A stretch of 64,000 nt of DNA from Pedobacter xixiisoli. Its GTDB lineage: Bacteria > Bacteroidota > Bacteroidia > Sphingobacteriales > Sphingobacteriaceae. The notes beneath the pieces are model-generated. The model was not told the DNA's origin, ran no database searches, and worked only from the letters and a program-made list of their open reading frames with translations. The DNA is taken from NCBI RefSeq assembly GCF_900215335.1, contig NZ_OCMT01000002.1:496001-560000 (forward strand). Reading direction: 5' to 3'. Position numbers and translations under genes: made by a program. Below are positions 42,820 through 51,299 of the stretch, one piece after another (the first letter of the stretch is position 1; every line of letters begins with the position of its first letter).

Positions 42820-42881
42820 TTATGCGACAGCTTAAAGAACGAACGATACAACTAAATGATGACAAGCAACAAACTAAATAA
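42759..42881 (+). CDS. Candidate leader ORF in array head, copy 2 (40 aa)
   Basis: After AGGGGAAA an ATG opens MALISTVLVGFMPFDEGYK, the same peptide as in head 1, then runs through the cassette junction for 21 more codons to TAA at 42879. It overlaps the start (42856) of the first cassette gene in another frame, which would allow coupled translation. Coding status unproven. Confidence 0.35.
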   Translation: MALISTVLVGFMPFDEGYKLVMRQLKERTIQLNDDKQQTK

Positions 42882-43362
42882 CGACGAAAAACAGGAGGAA
42901 CTTACAAAGTATCGAGAATTGGTTTTAGCAACACTTGATTATTACATTGACAATAAAGAAATGCATATCAAAACGGTTGACTTTGACTCTGCACAACATT
43001 ATCAAAGCCTTAAAATCCAAACAGAAGAACATTATCAAAAAGGACGATTAACAAGACTAAAACAATGGTTTCGTGACTTAACAGAAATGCAAGTAGAAAC
43101 TGTAGATTTGAAATTTAATCTGTATTTGAAGGAAAAAACCAAATTTGACATTGACATTTTTAAATCTTATTTCCAACGTGTTGACAAGATTATTCAAAAA
43201 GGCAAAATAACAACGGACAATCAATTCTACGACATCAATATTATGGTTGACCAACTTTGCCAAACCGAACCAATTGATAACAGTAAAATACAAATATTAA
43301 ACAAACTTTTAGGCGAATACGAACAACGAAAATCACGACAATCAAAAAAGCCGACCGCATAA
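42856..43362 (+). CDS. Hypothetical protein (cassette 1)
   Basis: A 168-aa charged, mostly helical protein (long K/E/Q-rich helices, e.g. RLTRLKQWFRDLTEMQVETV) with no recognised domain. Its last codons and stop (ACCGCATAA) form the left core of attC1, as is normal for integron cassettes, whose genes end in the attC. The cassette spans 42820-43482. Confidence 0.65.
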   Translation: MMTSNKLNNDEKQEELTKYRELVLATLDYYIDNKEMHIKTVDFDSAQHYQSLKIQTEEHYQKGRLTRLKQWFRDLTEMQVETVDLKFNLYLKEKTKFDIDIFKSYFQRVDKIIQKGKITTDNQFYDINIMVDQLCQTEPIDNSKIQILNKLLGEYEQRKSRQSKKPTA

Positions 43363-43488
43363 CAAGGGTTTTGCAATAGTGGGGCGAAACTGCAAAGTTC
43401 AACGGCAGTTCTTCGGTTCAAATTTTGTGCAAAATTGAAGATTTGTGCTTCGATTGCCACACCATCGCAAAGCCCCGAAACGTTAGCA
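43357..43488 (+). other. attC-like recombination site 1
   Basis: Left core GCATAAC (43357-43363), right core GTTAGCA (43482-43488). The left arm AGGGTTTTGCAATAGTGGGG (43365-43384) pairs with the right arm CCACACCATCGCAAAGCCCC (43457-43476): 15 Watson-Crick pairs plus one wobble over 20 positions. The cassette's first core GTTATGC (42819) is the exact complement of GCATAAC, as required for an excised circle. Confidence 0.75.
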
Positions 43489-43496
43489 GTAATAAT

Positions 43497-44042
43497 ATGA
43501 CGACACAACCGAAACATAACATAACGACAGAAAGAGCAACCGACTTGCTAAAAGACGGACAACCTTTAATTGATATTTATGTTGAAGGAGAATTGAAAAT
43601 TGAAGTTGAAGAAAATTGGGATAAAGAAGTCGTTTTTGAAAATTGTATTGTGGAAATTTTTTCTGCAATCGGTCAGCAATTTGAAAAACCAATTAGACTA
43701 ACAAACTGCCATTTTAAAAATTGCGAATTTACATTCGTTTATTTTTTCGGTGGACTAACAATTGACAATTGCACTTTTGACAACTACTTGGACTTTCAAG
43801 CAGGCGGACATAACAAGACAGGAAATCCAGTAATCATAACTAACAACGAATTCAAAGACTTTGTAAACTTCTTTGACTGTTGGTATGAAAACGAAGTAAC
43901 AATATGCAATAACAATTTTTACAAAGGGACAAACTTATTGGGCAAAGTTCACAACATTTCCGCGACATTTGACATAGAACCAATTATTAAAGACAACATT
44001 GGTCAACTTGACTTAAACAACGAAGGAGAAAAAAATGAGTAA
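43497..44042 (+). CDS. Right-handed beta-helix/pentapeptide-like protein (cassette 2)
   Basis: A 181-aa protein, start ATG 43497 (the longer frame from 43425 lies inside attC1). The middle has spaced Asn/Cys/Phe repeats (FENCIVEIF, LTNCHFKNCEF, IDNCTFDNY, ITNNEFKDF, ICNNNFYKG) of the kind seen in pentapeptide-like or parallel beta-helix folds. Function unknown. A 20-codon reading frame (44035-44097) overlaps its stop and ends inside attC2; it looks like the remnant of a truncated second gene. Confidence 0.65.
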   Translation: MTTQPKHNITTERATDLLKDGQPLIDIYVEGELKIEVEENWDKEVVFENCIVEIFSAIGQQFEKPIRLTNCHFKNCEFTFVYFFGGLTIDNCTFDNYLDFQAGGHNKTGNPVIITNNEFKDFVNFFDCWYENEVTICNNNFYKGTNLLGKVHNISATFDIEPIIKDNIGQLDLNNEGEKNE

Positions 44043-44081
44043 CGAAACGACAAACATACTGACATTTGAAGGAATTACTAC

Positions 44082-44111
44082 CGCTAACAAGGTATAGCCA
44101 AACCGTTATGC
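44082..44111 (+). other. Short attC-like site 2
   Basis: Left core CGCTAAC (44082-44088) and right core GTTATGC (44105-44111), only 30 nt apart and without a long hairpin. The cassette-2 start core GTTAGCA complements GCTAAC at six of seven positions. Probably an attC truncated by deletion. Confidence 0.5.
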
Positions 44112-44128
44112 AATAATACCAAGACACC

Positions 44129-45217
44129 TTGACATTAATAGAGAAATATAAAACTGAACTTGAATTAGTCCGACAGAACCCAAAACTCTTGGACAATTAT
44201 CGCTTTGACAAAGACGACATAAATTCAAAACACTTCGACCGATTAAGACTAAATATTGCAATTTACAATAACCTTAAACAGACGGACTATGAAATTGTCA
44301 AATTCCTGTTTACAGAAGAAAAGGAATGGAGAAAATATTCGAAAGACGGTGAAGTTGATAATTTATACTTCTGTGCCTTCATTCTGACACTTTTCAATTC
44401 GCTTGAAATCATCTGGTTGTTTTTTGAAACTAAAAATATTGACTTTGACAGCGGAATTGGATTTGATGGAGAATACTTGGTTTCGGTCGGCATTAAAGAA
44501 ACTTATCAATACTTAAAAACATTTGACAATCCATTAAAAACTGAACTGTTAAAATATATTGGTGAGACTGAAGAAAGTTGTAATTATTCACAAGCGGATA
44601 TAGACGATTGGAAAGAAAATAAAAAATCCTATTTCACAGGTTACAAATTCCCAATTCAAGATGAATTGTATTTTCTTTATTCAACAAACGAAAGGGAATT
44701 ATTTTTGTCCAAACTACCAGAATGGATAAAGCAAGAAAGAAACTGGACACACGAAGAACTTGGTTTATATAGGACATACGCAAAATACACTGAGGATAAG
44801 ACTTTAGAGATTGAAGCCTTTAAATTAACAATTGAAAAAAATGATACGGATTTTCTAAGGGATATTTACAACCGACAATTGGCAGAGTTATATGTTGAGA
44901 CCGGTGAAAATGATAAAGCCTTTGAAATCCTTGAAAGAGTAATAAAAGGAACGGACAATAATAATATTGTAAGAGATTGTGTTGAGCAACTTTGCAGAAT
45001 AATTATTAAAACAAACAGCACATCATACGAGATATCTAAGAAATCATATAATCTTATTATCATTCAACAGAAAAAGTATAGAAACTTTTCACCAATGGTG
45101 GACAGTTTACTTAATGAGGTAACAGAAATAATGAACGAGGAGAAAATTACTGCATATAACAGCAGCTTGCCAAAAGGGGGGCGTTCGTGGTGGCAGAAAA
45201 TTTTCGGCTCCGAATAA
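44129..45217 (+). CDS. Hypothetical helical protein (cassette 3)
   Basis: A 362-aa soluble protein with TTG as the only plausible start (44129); an ATG in the core GTTATGC is out of frame. Visible: charged N-terminus (LDNYRFDKDDINSKHFDR), a helical midpart with tryptophans, and a TPR-like helical C-terminal third (AELYVETGENDKAFEILERV). The 3' end of the gene overlaps the left arm of attC3 by 66 nt. No recognised family. Confidence 0.65.
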   Translation: MTLIEKYKTELELVRQNPKLLDNYRFDKDDINSKHFDRLRLNIAIYNNLKQTDYEIVKFLFTEEKEWRKYSKDGEVDNLYFCAFILTLFNSLEIIWLFFETKNIDFDSGIGFDGEYLVSVGIKETYQYLKTFDNPLKTELLKYIGETEESCNYSQADIDDWKENKKSYFTGYKFPIQDELYFLYSTNERELFLSKLPEWIKQERNWTHEELGLYRTYAKYTEDKTLEIEAFKLTIEKNDTDFLRDIYNRQLAELYVETGENDKAFEILERVIKGTDNNNIVRDCVEQLCRIIIKTNSTSYEISKKSYNLIIIQQKKYRNFSPMVDSLLNEVTEIMNEEKITAYNSSLPKGGRSWWQKIFGSE

Positions 45218-45285
45218 AAATTAGCTGTAGCTTGACAAATGGTGCTTCTAAAGGCCCACTATCGCAAAGCCCCGAAACGTTATAG
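45151..45285 (+). other. attC-like recombination site 3
   Basis: Left core GCATATAAC (45151-45159) and right core GTTATAG (45279-45285). The right arm at 45264-45282 is identical to those at 35707 and 43467. The left arm (AGCAGCTTGCCAAAAGGGGG) aligns with the complement of the right arm at roughly two thirds of positions. 135 nt long. Confidence 0.65.
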
Positions 45286-45314
45286 CCAACTTCAAATGTA
45301 GAATACAATAAGAA

Positions 45315-45806
45315 ATGAACGGAATTAAAAAGCATAGAGGACTTAAACGTTACTACAAAAATCTTGCATCAAAAGTTGACGATTGGTCTGGATTAAATTT
45401 TACTGACCAAAAATCTGCTTGGTTTGACCTATGGCATACTCACTTTGATTGGAGAGGGTATGGCAACGACAGTTTCAGAAAAAGGAAACCTCATCTTGAT
45501 AAACTATTCAGACATTTTGAATTGCTAGAACAAAAAGCTAAGAACTTGAAAACCGACTATCAAATTTGGGCGACAATACTTGATTTCCATAGCGGTAGTG
45601 ACGCATTATTTTTGCATACACCTAATCCAAATCATAACAACTTTCCACTGGAAATTAAAAATCTGACTTATAGCTCAACACTTAAAAATGAAGACTTAAA
45701 TTCTTATCTAAAGAATCTAAAAGGTTATGAGATAATCTATGGAAATGCAGACGAAGCATTTTGTATACTGTACAAGAAAAATGTTGGTTTAACAAACTGG
45801 TTATAA
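45315..45806 (+). CDS. Hypothetical protein (cassette 4)
   Basis: A 163-aa protein, start ATG 35 nt after the GTTATAG core. N-terminus 'GIKKHRGLKRYYKNL' is basic; WFDLWHTHFDWRGYG and the later LDFHSGSDALFLHTPNPN are conserved-looking motifs of a small uncharacterised family. No attC is detectable after it, so the array may end here or its last attC has decayed. Confidence 0.65.
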   Translation: MNGIKKHRGLKRYYKNLASKVDDWSGLNFTDQKSAWFDLWHTHFDWRGYGNDSFRKRKPHLDKLFRHFELLEQKAKNLKTDYQIWATILDFHSGSDALFLHTPNPNHNNFPLEIKNLTYSSTLKNEDLNSYLKNLKGYEIIYGNADEAFCILYKKNVGLTNWL

Positions 45807-45820
45807 AAAATATAAAATGA

Positions 45821-45859
45821 AAAGCAGGAATAGGCTACTATAGCTCAAATTCCTACTTT
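45821..45859. terminator. Bidirectional terminator
   Basis: Imperfect stem AAAGCAGGAAT / ATTCCTACTTT (one mismatch) with flanking A and T runs, between convergent genes at 45806 and 45896. Confidence 0.6.
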
Positions 45860-45895
45860 TCTATAAACTAAGGCTAATACTTAGCTCCTGAGTTA

Positions 45896-46741
45896 TTAAG
45901 AAACGAAATTCTTAACCACCTCAGCCAATGGTGTAGTTTTACGACCAATTAGTTTCGACAAAGTTTTATCTTCGGTATACAATGCGCCTTTTGAAGCTTT
46001 TGAATCACTATCCGCTAATATTTTCGCAAAGCCTTCTGGCAAACCAACAGAAACTAAAACACTAGCAAAATCCGCCTCAGGCAAATTATTATAAGGAATA
46101 TCCTTACCTGTTTGTTTAGAAATTTCTGCAGCCAAATCACTTAAAGTGTAAGCTTCATCACCTCCTAATTCGTAAATTTTATTTTCGTGACCTTCGGTTG
46201 TTAAAACCACTGCTGCTGCTTCGGCAAAATCTTCACGTGTTGCCGAAGAAATTTTTCCGTCGCCAGCACTGCCAATAAAACCACCTGCCTGAATTGCACC
46301 AGCGATAGAACCAGCGTAATTTTCAGTGTACCAACCGTTACGCAAAATCGTATAGCTAATACCAGATTCAATTAATGCTTTTTCGGTAGCTGCGTGCTCA
46401 GGTGCTAATGCCATTTCTGAAGTCGCTGCATGCAATAAACTTGTATAAACTATATTTTTCACTCCAGCTTCTTTAGCAGCATTAATCACATTTTTATGTT
46501 GTATCTCACGCTGACCAATTTCATTTCCAGAGATTAAGAATAATTTATCTACACCTTTCAAAGCTTCAACTAAATTTTCAGGCTTAGTGTAGTCGAAAGC
46601 TCTTGCCTCTATTCCTAAATCTGTAGCTTTTTCTGGCGTACGCACTAAGGCCACCAAGTTTTCTGCTGCTGTTTTTTCTTTTAATTTTTGTACGGTAACA
46701 CGACCTAATTGACCTGTTGCTCCTGCGATTGCTATTTTCAT
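45896..46741 (-). CDS. NmrA/QorB-like NAD(P)-dependent reductase
   Basis: A 281-aa atypical short-chain dehydrogenase. Rossmann motif GATGQLGRVTVQKL at the N-terminus, FDYTKPENLVEALKGVDKLFLIS in the middle, and HAAIE-like VEHAATEKALIESGISYTILRNGWY. Closest to YtfG/QorB quinone reductases. An Rrf2 regulator gene lies upstream on the same strand and may control it. Confidence 0.85.
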   Translation of the reverse strand: MKIAIAGATGQLGRVTVQKLKEKTAAENLVALVRTPEKATDLGIEARAFDYTKPENLVEALKGVDKLFLISGNEIGQREIQHKNVINAAKEAGVKNIVYTSLLHAATSEMALAPEHAATEKALIESGISYTILRNGWYTENYAGSIAGAIQAGGFIGSAGDGKISSATREDFAEAAAVVLTTEGHENKIYELGGDEAYTLSDLAAEISKQTGKDIPYNNLPEADFASVLVSVGLPEGFAKILADSDSKASKGALYTEDKTLSKLIGRKTTPLAEVVKNFVS

Positions 46742-46951
46742 ATTTTCTAATTTTAAATGAGTGAATTATTAAATGATTAAATGTTATTGTTTATTTATTT
46801 CTAGGTTTCAGTAACTAGTGTTCAGGCGCACGTATTACCATCTGTCTGTCACTATCACCTTACTTATTTATTTTAAACTGATTACTGACACCTAGTACCT
46901 GACCACCCTATTTATTGTAACTATTTTTATTACAGTTTTATTCAAAAAAAA

Positions 46952-47365
46952 TTAATTCGAAAACCTAGCACTAAAATCTGCAAGTGTTTGCTGATTAAGT
47001 TGACTAATTAGTTTTCGTTCAGTATCATCGTACAAAGCGTTTAAATGCTTATTAATATCTCTTCCTATTTCACAAAGTGGATTTGGGTCATTTTTATGGC
47101 TACCTAACAAATGAGCAGATTTTACACTTTCGTATAATGCCCCCAAGGTGATTTTATCAGCCGACTTAGCCAAAGTTGCACCTCCGTTTTTGCCTTCCTT
47201 ACTTACCACAAAACCTTGGTCACGCAAGTTAATTAACTCTTTTCTTACTAAAACAGGGTTGATATTGATGCTACCTGCCATATAATCAGAAGAAAGTAAC
47301 TCTCCTTTAGCTTTATCTAGTAAAACTAAAATGTGTAGTGATATGGCAAATCTTCCGTTGTTCAT
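46952..47365 (-). CDS. Rrf2-family transcriptional regulator
   Basis: A 137-aa winged-helix protein (RFAISLHILVLLDKAKGE, LSSDYMAGSININPVLVRKE, VVSKEGKNGGATLAKSADKI). It has one cysteine (C98), so it cannot hold the three-Cys iron-sulfur site of IscR/NsrR; it resembles YwnA-type members. Downstream QorB-like gene is a likely target. Gap 46742-46951 holds a variant of the CCTGATACCTGACCACT motif. Confidence 0.88.
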   Translation of the reverse strand: MNNGRFAISLHILVLLDKAKGELLSSDYMAGSININPVLVRKELINLRDQGFVVSKEGKNGGATLAKSADKITLGALYESVKSAHLLGSHKNDPNPLCEIGRDINKHLNALYDDTERKLISQLNQQTLADFSARFSN

Positions 47366-47428
47366 TCTGTAATTTTATTTATTACAGTACAAAGTAACAT
47401 AAAAGTTTTTAATCGTACAAATTATTTT

Positions 47429-47535
47429 TTTTAACCACATAGAAACATAGTTCATATAAGTAAAGAAAGATGGTCATCAAGCTATTTAACATCGAACCAT
47501 CATAATAAACGTTCTATGTTTCTATGTGGTTAAAA
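47429..47535. repeat. 22-bp inverted repeat (AACCACATAGAAACATAG type)
   Basis: Perfect arms at 47429-47450 and 47514-47535 around a 63-nt loop, between the Rrf2 gene and the AsmA-like gene. Confidence 0.85.
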
Positions 47536-47612
47536 TCGACATCTAACAACAAATTATTGCTTATTTTATGTTAAAAAATGTTAGCAAACACCAAACAAAT
47601 GGCTTTTACAAC

Positions 47613-47620
47613 TATCTTTG
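47613..47620 (+). promoter_or_regulatory. -7 element of the AsmA-like gene
   Basis: TATCTTTG matches TAnnTTTG. It contains the TTG that an ORF caller would take as start (47618), so the real start must be downstream. Confidence 0.6.
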
Positions 47621-47647
47621 TCTCAACGCCATTTAAATCTTACCATC

Positions 47648-50600
47648 TTGAAGAAGTTTTTTAAAATTCTGGGCATCAGTATTGCCTCATTGATAGCGCT
47701 TTTATTTATCATTCCGTTTCTTATTCCAAAAACGATTAATCAGCAAATCACCAAAACGATTAACGAAAATATCAAGGGAGAAGTTAGCTTTAAAGGTACT
47801 GGAATTTCATTTTTCACACATTTCCCATCCCTAACCCTAAACCTAGACGAATTTTTATTGAAAGGTTCCGAGCCTTTTAAAAATGATACTTTAATCTACG
47901 CCAAACAGATGGCGCTGGGCATCAATTTGTTCTCTTTATTCGGCAATCAAATCAAAGTAGACGAATTTTATTTAGACAATGCCAAAATCAATATCCTTTC
48001 AGATGAACATGGCCACGCTAACTACAACGTTTACGAGAGTAAGGATGATGGCAAGAAAAACACAGATACCAGTAGCACTGCCATAAAAATCCAAGGTATC
48101 TATATCAAAAACAGTGATCTGGTTTACAATGACAAGTCGATACCGATGATGATTGATGCCAAAGGTGTGAATTACAGTGGAACTGGAGATTTGAGTAAAG
48201 CGATTTTCGACTTAAAGAGTAAACTTTCTATTAAAGACGCTGACATTTATTACGCTGGCACGCCTTATTTACTTCATAAAGAGCTAAATGCTAAACTTAT
48301 TACCAAAATCAACACCAGCTCTTTGGATTTACTATTCGACGAAAATGATATCAAAATCAACTCTTTACCTATTCGATTTGTAGGTCGCTTTTCTTTTTTG
48401 AAAGATGGTTACGACATGGATTTTAAAACGCAGGCAAAGGAAACCGATTTACAGAACATTTTTACTGCCCTACCCGCTGAAATTGCTGACAAATTAGAGA
48501 AAACCAAAGTAAAAGGCTACGCAGAAATTGATGCTTCGCTAATTGGAAAGTACATTGCAGAAAGCAATACCATGCCGAGTTTAACCTTCAACATGAAAAT
48601 TCGTGAGGGACAAATTACCAACCCAAATGCGCCCGAGCCTATCAAAAACCTGTTTCTAAACCTACAAACGAAAATCCCTAGTCTAAATCCTGATAGTTTG
48701 GATTTGAATATGGACAGTCTGTTTTTTAATATCGGAAATGATTATCTGGCTTCGGTTACTAAAATCAAAGGACTGAAAGAACCTCAAATTTATACCAAAA
48801 CCCGTTCTAACATCGATTTAGAAAAATGGGCGAAAGTAGTAAACATGGACAGCCTAAATATTAAAGGTAGGTTGGTGATGAGCGTATATGCAGATGGAAA
48901 ATATGCCAAAAAAGTGGTTAAAAGTGGATTGAGACAAGTAGATACGGTAATTGCTACGGTGCCAACTTTTGATGCAAAAATTAAGCTGACCAACGGTTAT
49001 TTCAAATATGCTTCGCTGCCATCTCCGATTGATAAAATCAACTTTGATTTTGTAGGTAACAACGTGAATGGTGATTATAAAAATACCAAACTGGAGATAC
49101 AGCATATTGATATCAATGCGATGTCGAACTATATTAAGGGTTATTTAAAACTGCAAACCATCAATAACGTCACAGTTGATTTAGGCTTAAAAACGGCTAT
49201 TAATTTCGCTGAAATCAAGAACTTCTACCCTATTAAAGATTTGGTATTGAACGGTAAACTTTCTGTTGATGTGACCAGCAAAGGCTCTTACGACAAAGTA
49301 AAAAAACTCTTTCCTGTTACCAATGCTTTGATCAAACTGGATAGAGGTTACATCAAAACGGTACATTTCAGTGAAGCTTTAGAAAAGATTGACATTGATG
49401 CTGCCATTACCAATAAAAATGGCAGTTTGAAGGGCACTTTACTGAACATCAAGCCTATTTCTTTTGAAATGTCGGGTCAACCGTTTTTGCTGAAAGCCAA
49501 TGTGAGCAATTTAGAAAATGTCTCTTATGACATTGCCTCAAGAGGAACCTTAGACATTGGGAAACTTTATAAGCTTTTTGCAGTTCAAGGTTACCAAGTT
49601 CACGGACTAATCTACACCAACGTTAATTTTAAAGGTTTACAGAGTGATGCCATGGCAGGAAGATATGGTCGTTTGCAAAACAAAGGTTTTATGAGTATCA
49701 AGGATTTGAATATCCTTACCGATATGTTTCCGAATGCTTTTATCATTAAAAATGGCAAATTTTCGTTTACTTCTGCTGCTTTAAAATTTGATGAATTTAA
49801 TGCTTCATACGGTGGTTCGGATTTTAAATTGAATGGAAACCTGAACAACTACGTGAACTTTGTTTTTGATGAAAGAGAGAAGCTGAGCGGAAGTTTTGTA
49901 TTGCACAGCAACAAAATTATAGCGGACGAATTTATGGCTTACGCTGGTGATACTACCGCAGCAACCAGTAGTACAGCTGCTAAAGGCGTCATCATCATTC
50001 CAACTAATTTAAACGTAACTTTTGCTGCAAATCCCAATGATGTGGAGTACAACGGGCTCAACCTTAAAAATGCAAAAGGCAAAATGGTCATCAACAATGG
50101 CAAGCTCATGCTTTCGGAAACTGGATTTGATTTGATTGGAGCAAAAGTGGTGATGGATGCAAGTTACCAAAGTACTAGCCCCAAATCTGCCAACTTTGAT
50201 TTTAAATTAAACGCAAAAGAATTTGATATTGCTAAAGCGTATAAAGAAATCAAGTTATTTAGGGAAATGGCAACTTCGGCTTCGAAAGTAAAAGGCATTG
50301 TTGGTTTAGATTACGAATTAACTGGCAGGTTGAATGACGAAATGTTTCCCATATTACCGTCGGTAAAAGGTAGCGGTGCTTTGACTTTAAAAGATGTGAA
50401 ATTGGCTGGTTTCAAGATGATGAACGCAGTAAGTAAGGAAACTAAAAGAGATAGCTTAACCAATCCGAATTTGAAAGATGTAGTGGTTAAAACTTCTATC
50501 AAAAATAACATCATGACTATTGAACGCACCAAAATGAAGATTGCTGGTTTTAGACCACGATTTGAAGGCGAAGTAAGTTTGGATGGTCGTTTGAATTTAA

Positions 50601-50740
50601 AAGGCAGATTGGGTTTACCTCCATTTGGTTTGTTTGGTATTCCATTGAGTGTTACGGGTACGCAAGAAAAACCGATTATTAAACTGAAGCGCAATAAAGA
50701 AGGTAAATTGGAAGAAACAGAAGATGCGGATAGCAAGTAG
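47648..50740 (+). CDS. AsmA-family outer-membrane biogenesis protein
   Basis: A 1030-aa protein starting at TTG 47648 (the upstream TTG lies in the promoter). One N-terminal membrane helix (ILGISIASLIALLFIIPFLI) then a very long periplasmic beta-rich region, with 'IKGYLKLQTINNVTVDLGL' and C-terminal 'FEGEVSLDGRLNLKGRLGLP' and 'LFGIPLSVTGTQEKPIIKL', typical of AsmA/DUF3971-like lipid-transport bridge proteins. Likely spans the periplasm to move lipids. Ends with a charged tail. Large but within family range. Confidence 0.88.
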   Translation: MKKFFKILGISIASLIALLFIIPFLIPKTINQQITKTINENIKGEVSFKGTGISFFTHFPSLTLNLDEFLLKGSEPFKNDTLIYAKQMALGINLFSLFGNQIKVDEFYLDNAKINILSDEHGHANYNVYESKDDGKKNTDTSSTAIKIQGIYIKNSDLVYNDKSIPMMIDAKGVNYSGTGDLSKAIFDLKSKLSIKDADIYYAGTPYLLHKELNAKLITKINTSSLDLLFDENDIKINSLPIRFVGRFSFLKDGYDMDFKTQAKETDLQNIFTALPAEIADKLEKTKVKGYAEIDASLIGKYIAESNTMPSLTFNMKIREGQITNPNAPEPIKNLFLNLQTKIPSLNPDSLDLNMDSLFFNIGNDYLASVTKIKGLKEPQIYTKTRSNIDLEKWAKVVNMDSLNIKGRLVMSVYADGKYAKKVVKSGLRQVDTVIATVPTFDAKIKLTNGYFKYASLPSPIDKINFDFVGNNVNGDYKNTKLEIQHIDINAMSNYIKGYLKLQTINNVTVDLGLKTAINFAEIKNFYPIKDLVLNGKLSVDVTSKGSYDKVKKLFPVTNALIKLDRGYIKTVHFSEALEKIDIDAAITNKNGSLKGTLLNIKPISFEMSGQPFLLKANVSNLENVSYDIASRGTLDIGKLYKLFAVQGYQVHGLIYTNVNFKGLQSDAMAGRYGRLQNKGFMSIKDLNILTDMFPNAFIIKNGKFSFTSAALKFDEFNASYGGSDFKLNGNLNNYVNFVFDEREKLSGSFVLHSNKIIADEFMAYAGDTTAATSSTAAKGVIIIPTNLNVTFAANPNDVEYNGLNLKNAKGKMVINNGKLMLSETGFDLIGAKVVMDASYQSTSPKSANFDFKLNAKEFDIAKAYKEIKLFREMATSASKVKGIVGLDYELTGRLNDEMFPILPSVKGSGALTLKDVKLAGFKMMNAVSKETKRDSLTNPNLKDVVVKTSIKNNIMTIERTKMKIAGFRPRFEGEVSLDGRLNLKGRLGLPPFGLFGIPLSVTGTQEKPIIKLKRNKEGKLEETEDADSK

Positions 50741-50766
50741 TTTTGTTTTGAATTCACAACCTATCT

Positions 50767-50868
50767 CGTCATTTCGACGAAGAATGAGGAGAACCGAAGC
50801 TCTACGAAGTAAAATCTAACTATTGGGTTAAGCTATTTGTTAGATTTCTCCCTGCGTTCGAAATGACG
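50767..50868. repeat. Palindromic element, 'CGTCATTTCGA' type
   Basis: Outer arms CGTCATTTCGA (50767-50777) and TCGAAATGACG (50858-50868), with inner complementary stretches (AAATCTAAC / GTTAGATTT). The same element is the insert of composite repeat D (55658-55754). The remaining gap 50869-51091 shows no gene. Confidence 0.8.
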
Positions 50869-51091
50869 GACGAGTGAGAAAATAAAACGTTTGCCTGTTA
50901 GACACCTTCGGAGTCATATGATTGATCCTTGCTTTCATGCTATAAATATTAAAAATCCTTCGGATTTACTTTCAAATATTATCTGGCATGTATTTCTTAA
51001 GTCTTTGCGTTCTTTTCGAAACCATCCAAAATCTTTGCGGTTAAATTTTAACGCGAAGAAACATAAGAGTTGCGCAAAAAACGCAAAGTTT

Positions 51092-51259
51092 AGCACGGTT
51101 TTAAGTTCTCAAACCCGATTGTAATGGAAATACTTTTTTTATCTCTTCCGATAATAACTTTGTCATGCTGAGCTTGTCGAAGAATTTCTTGCCACGAAGA
51201 TGCTTCGACAAGCTCAGCATGACAGCCCTGAAAAAAAGATTGTAATGAAAAGCGGGACT
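51092..51259. repeat. Composite intergenic repeat, copy C
   Basis: Left frame TTTTAAGTTC, AAACCCGATTG, TAATGGAAATACTTTTTT; right frame AAAAAAAGATTGTAATGAAA then GCGGGACT. The insert is a 22-bp perfect hairpin (51161-51182 / 51203-51224, TGTCATGCTGAGCTTGTCGA type). Note the direct repeat GATTGTAATGRAAA in both frames. Confidence 0.85.
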
Positions 51260-51299
51260 GACTTGAATAGTAGCATCAGTCCCTGCTTTCCCAAAACAT

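Noticed and set aside
33627..45285. Insertion sequence or prophage as explanation for the arrays
   Set aside because: No transposase, recombinase or phage structural gene and no terminal inverted repeats are visible in the interval.
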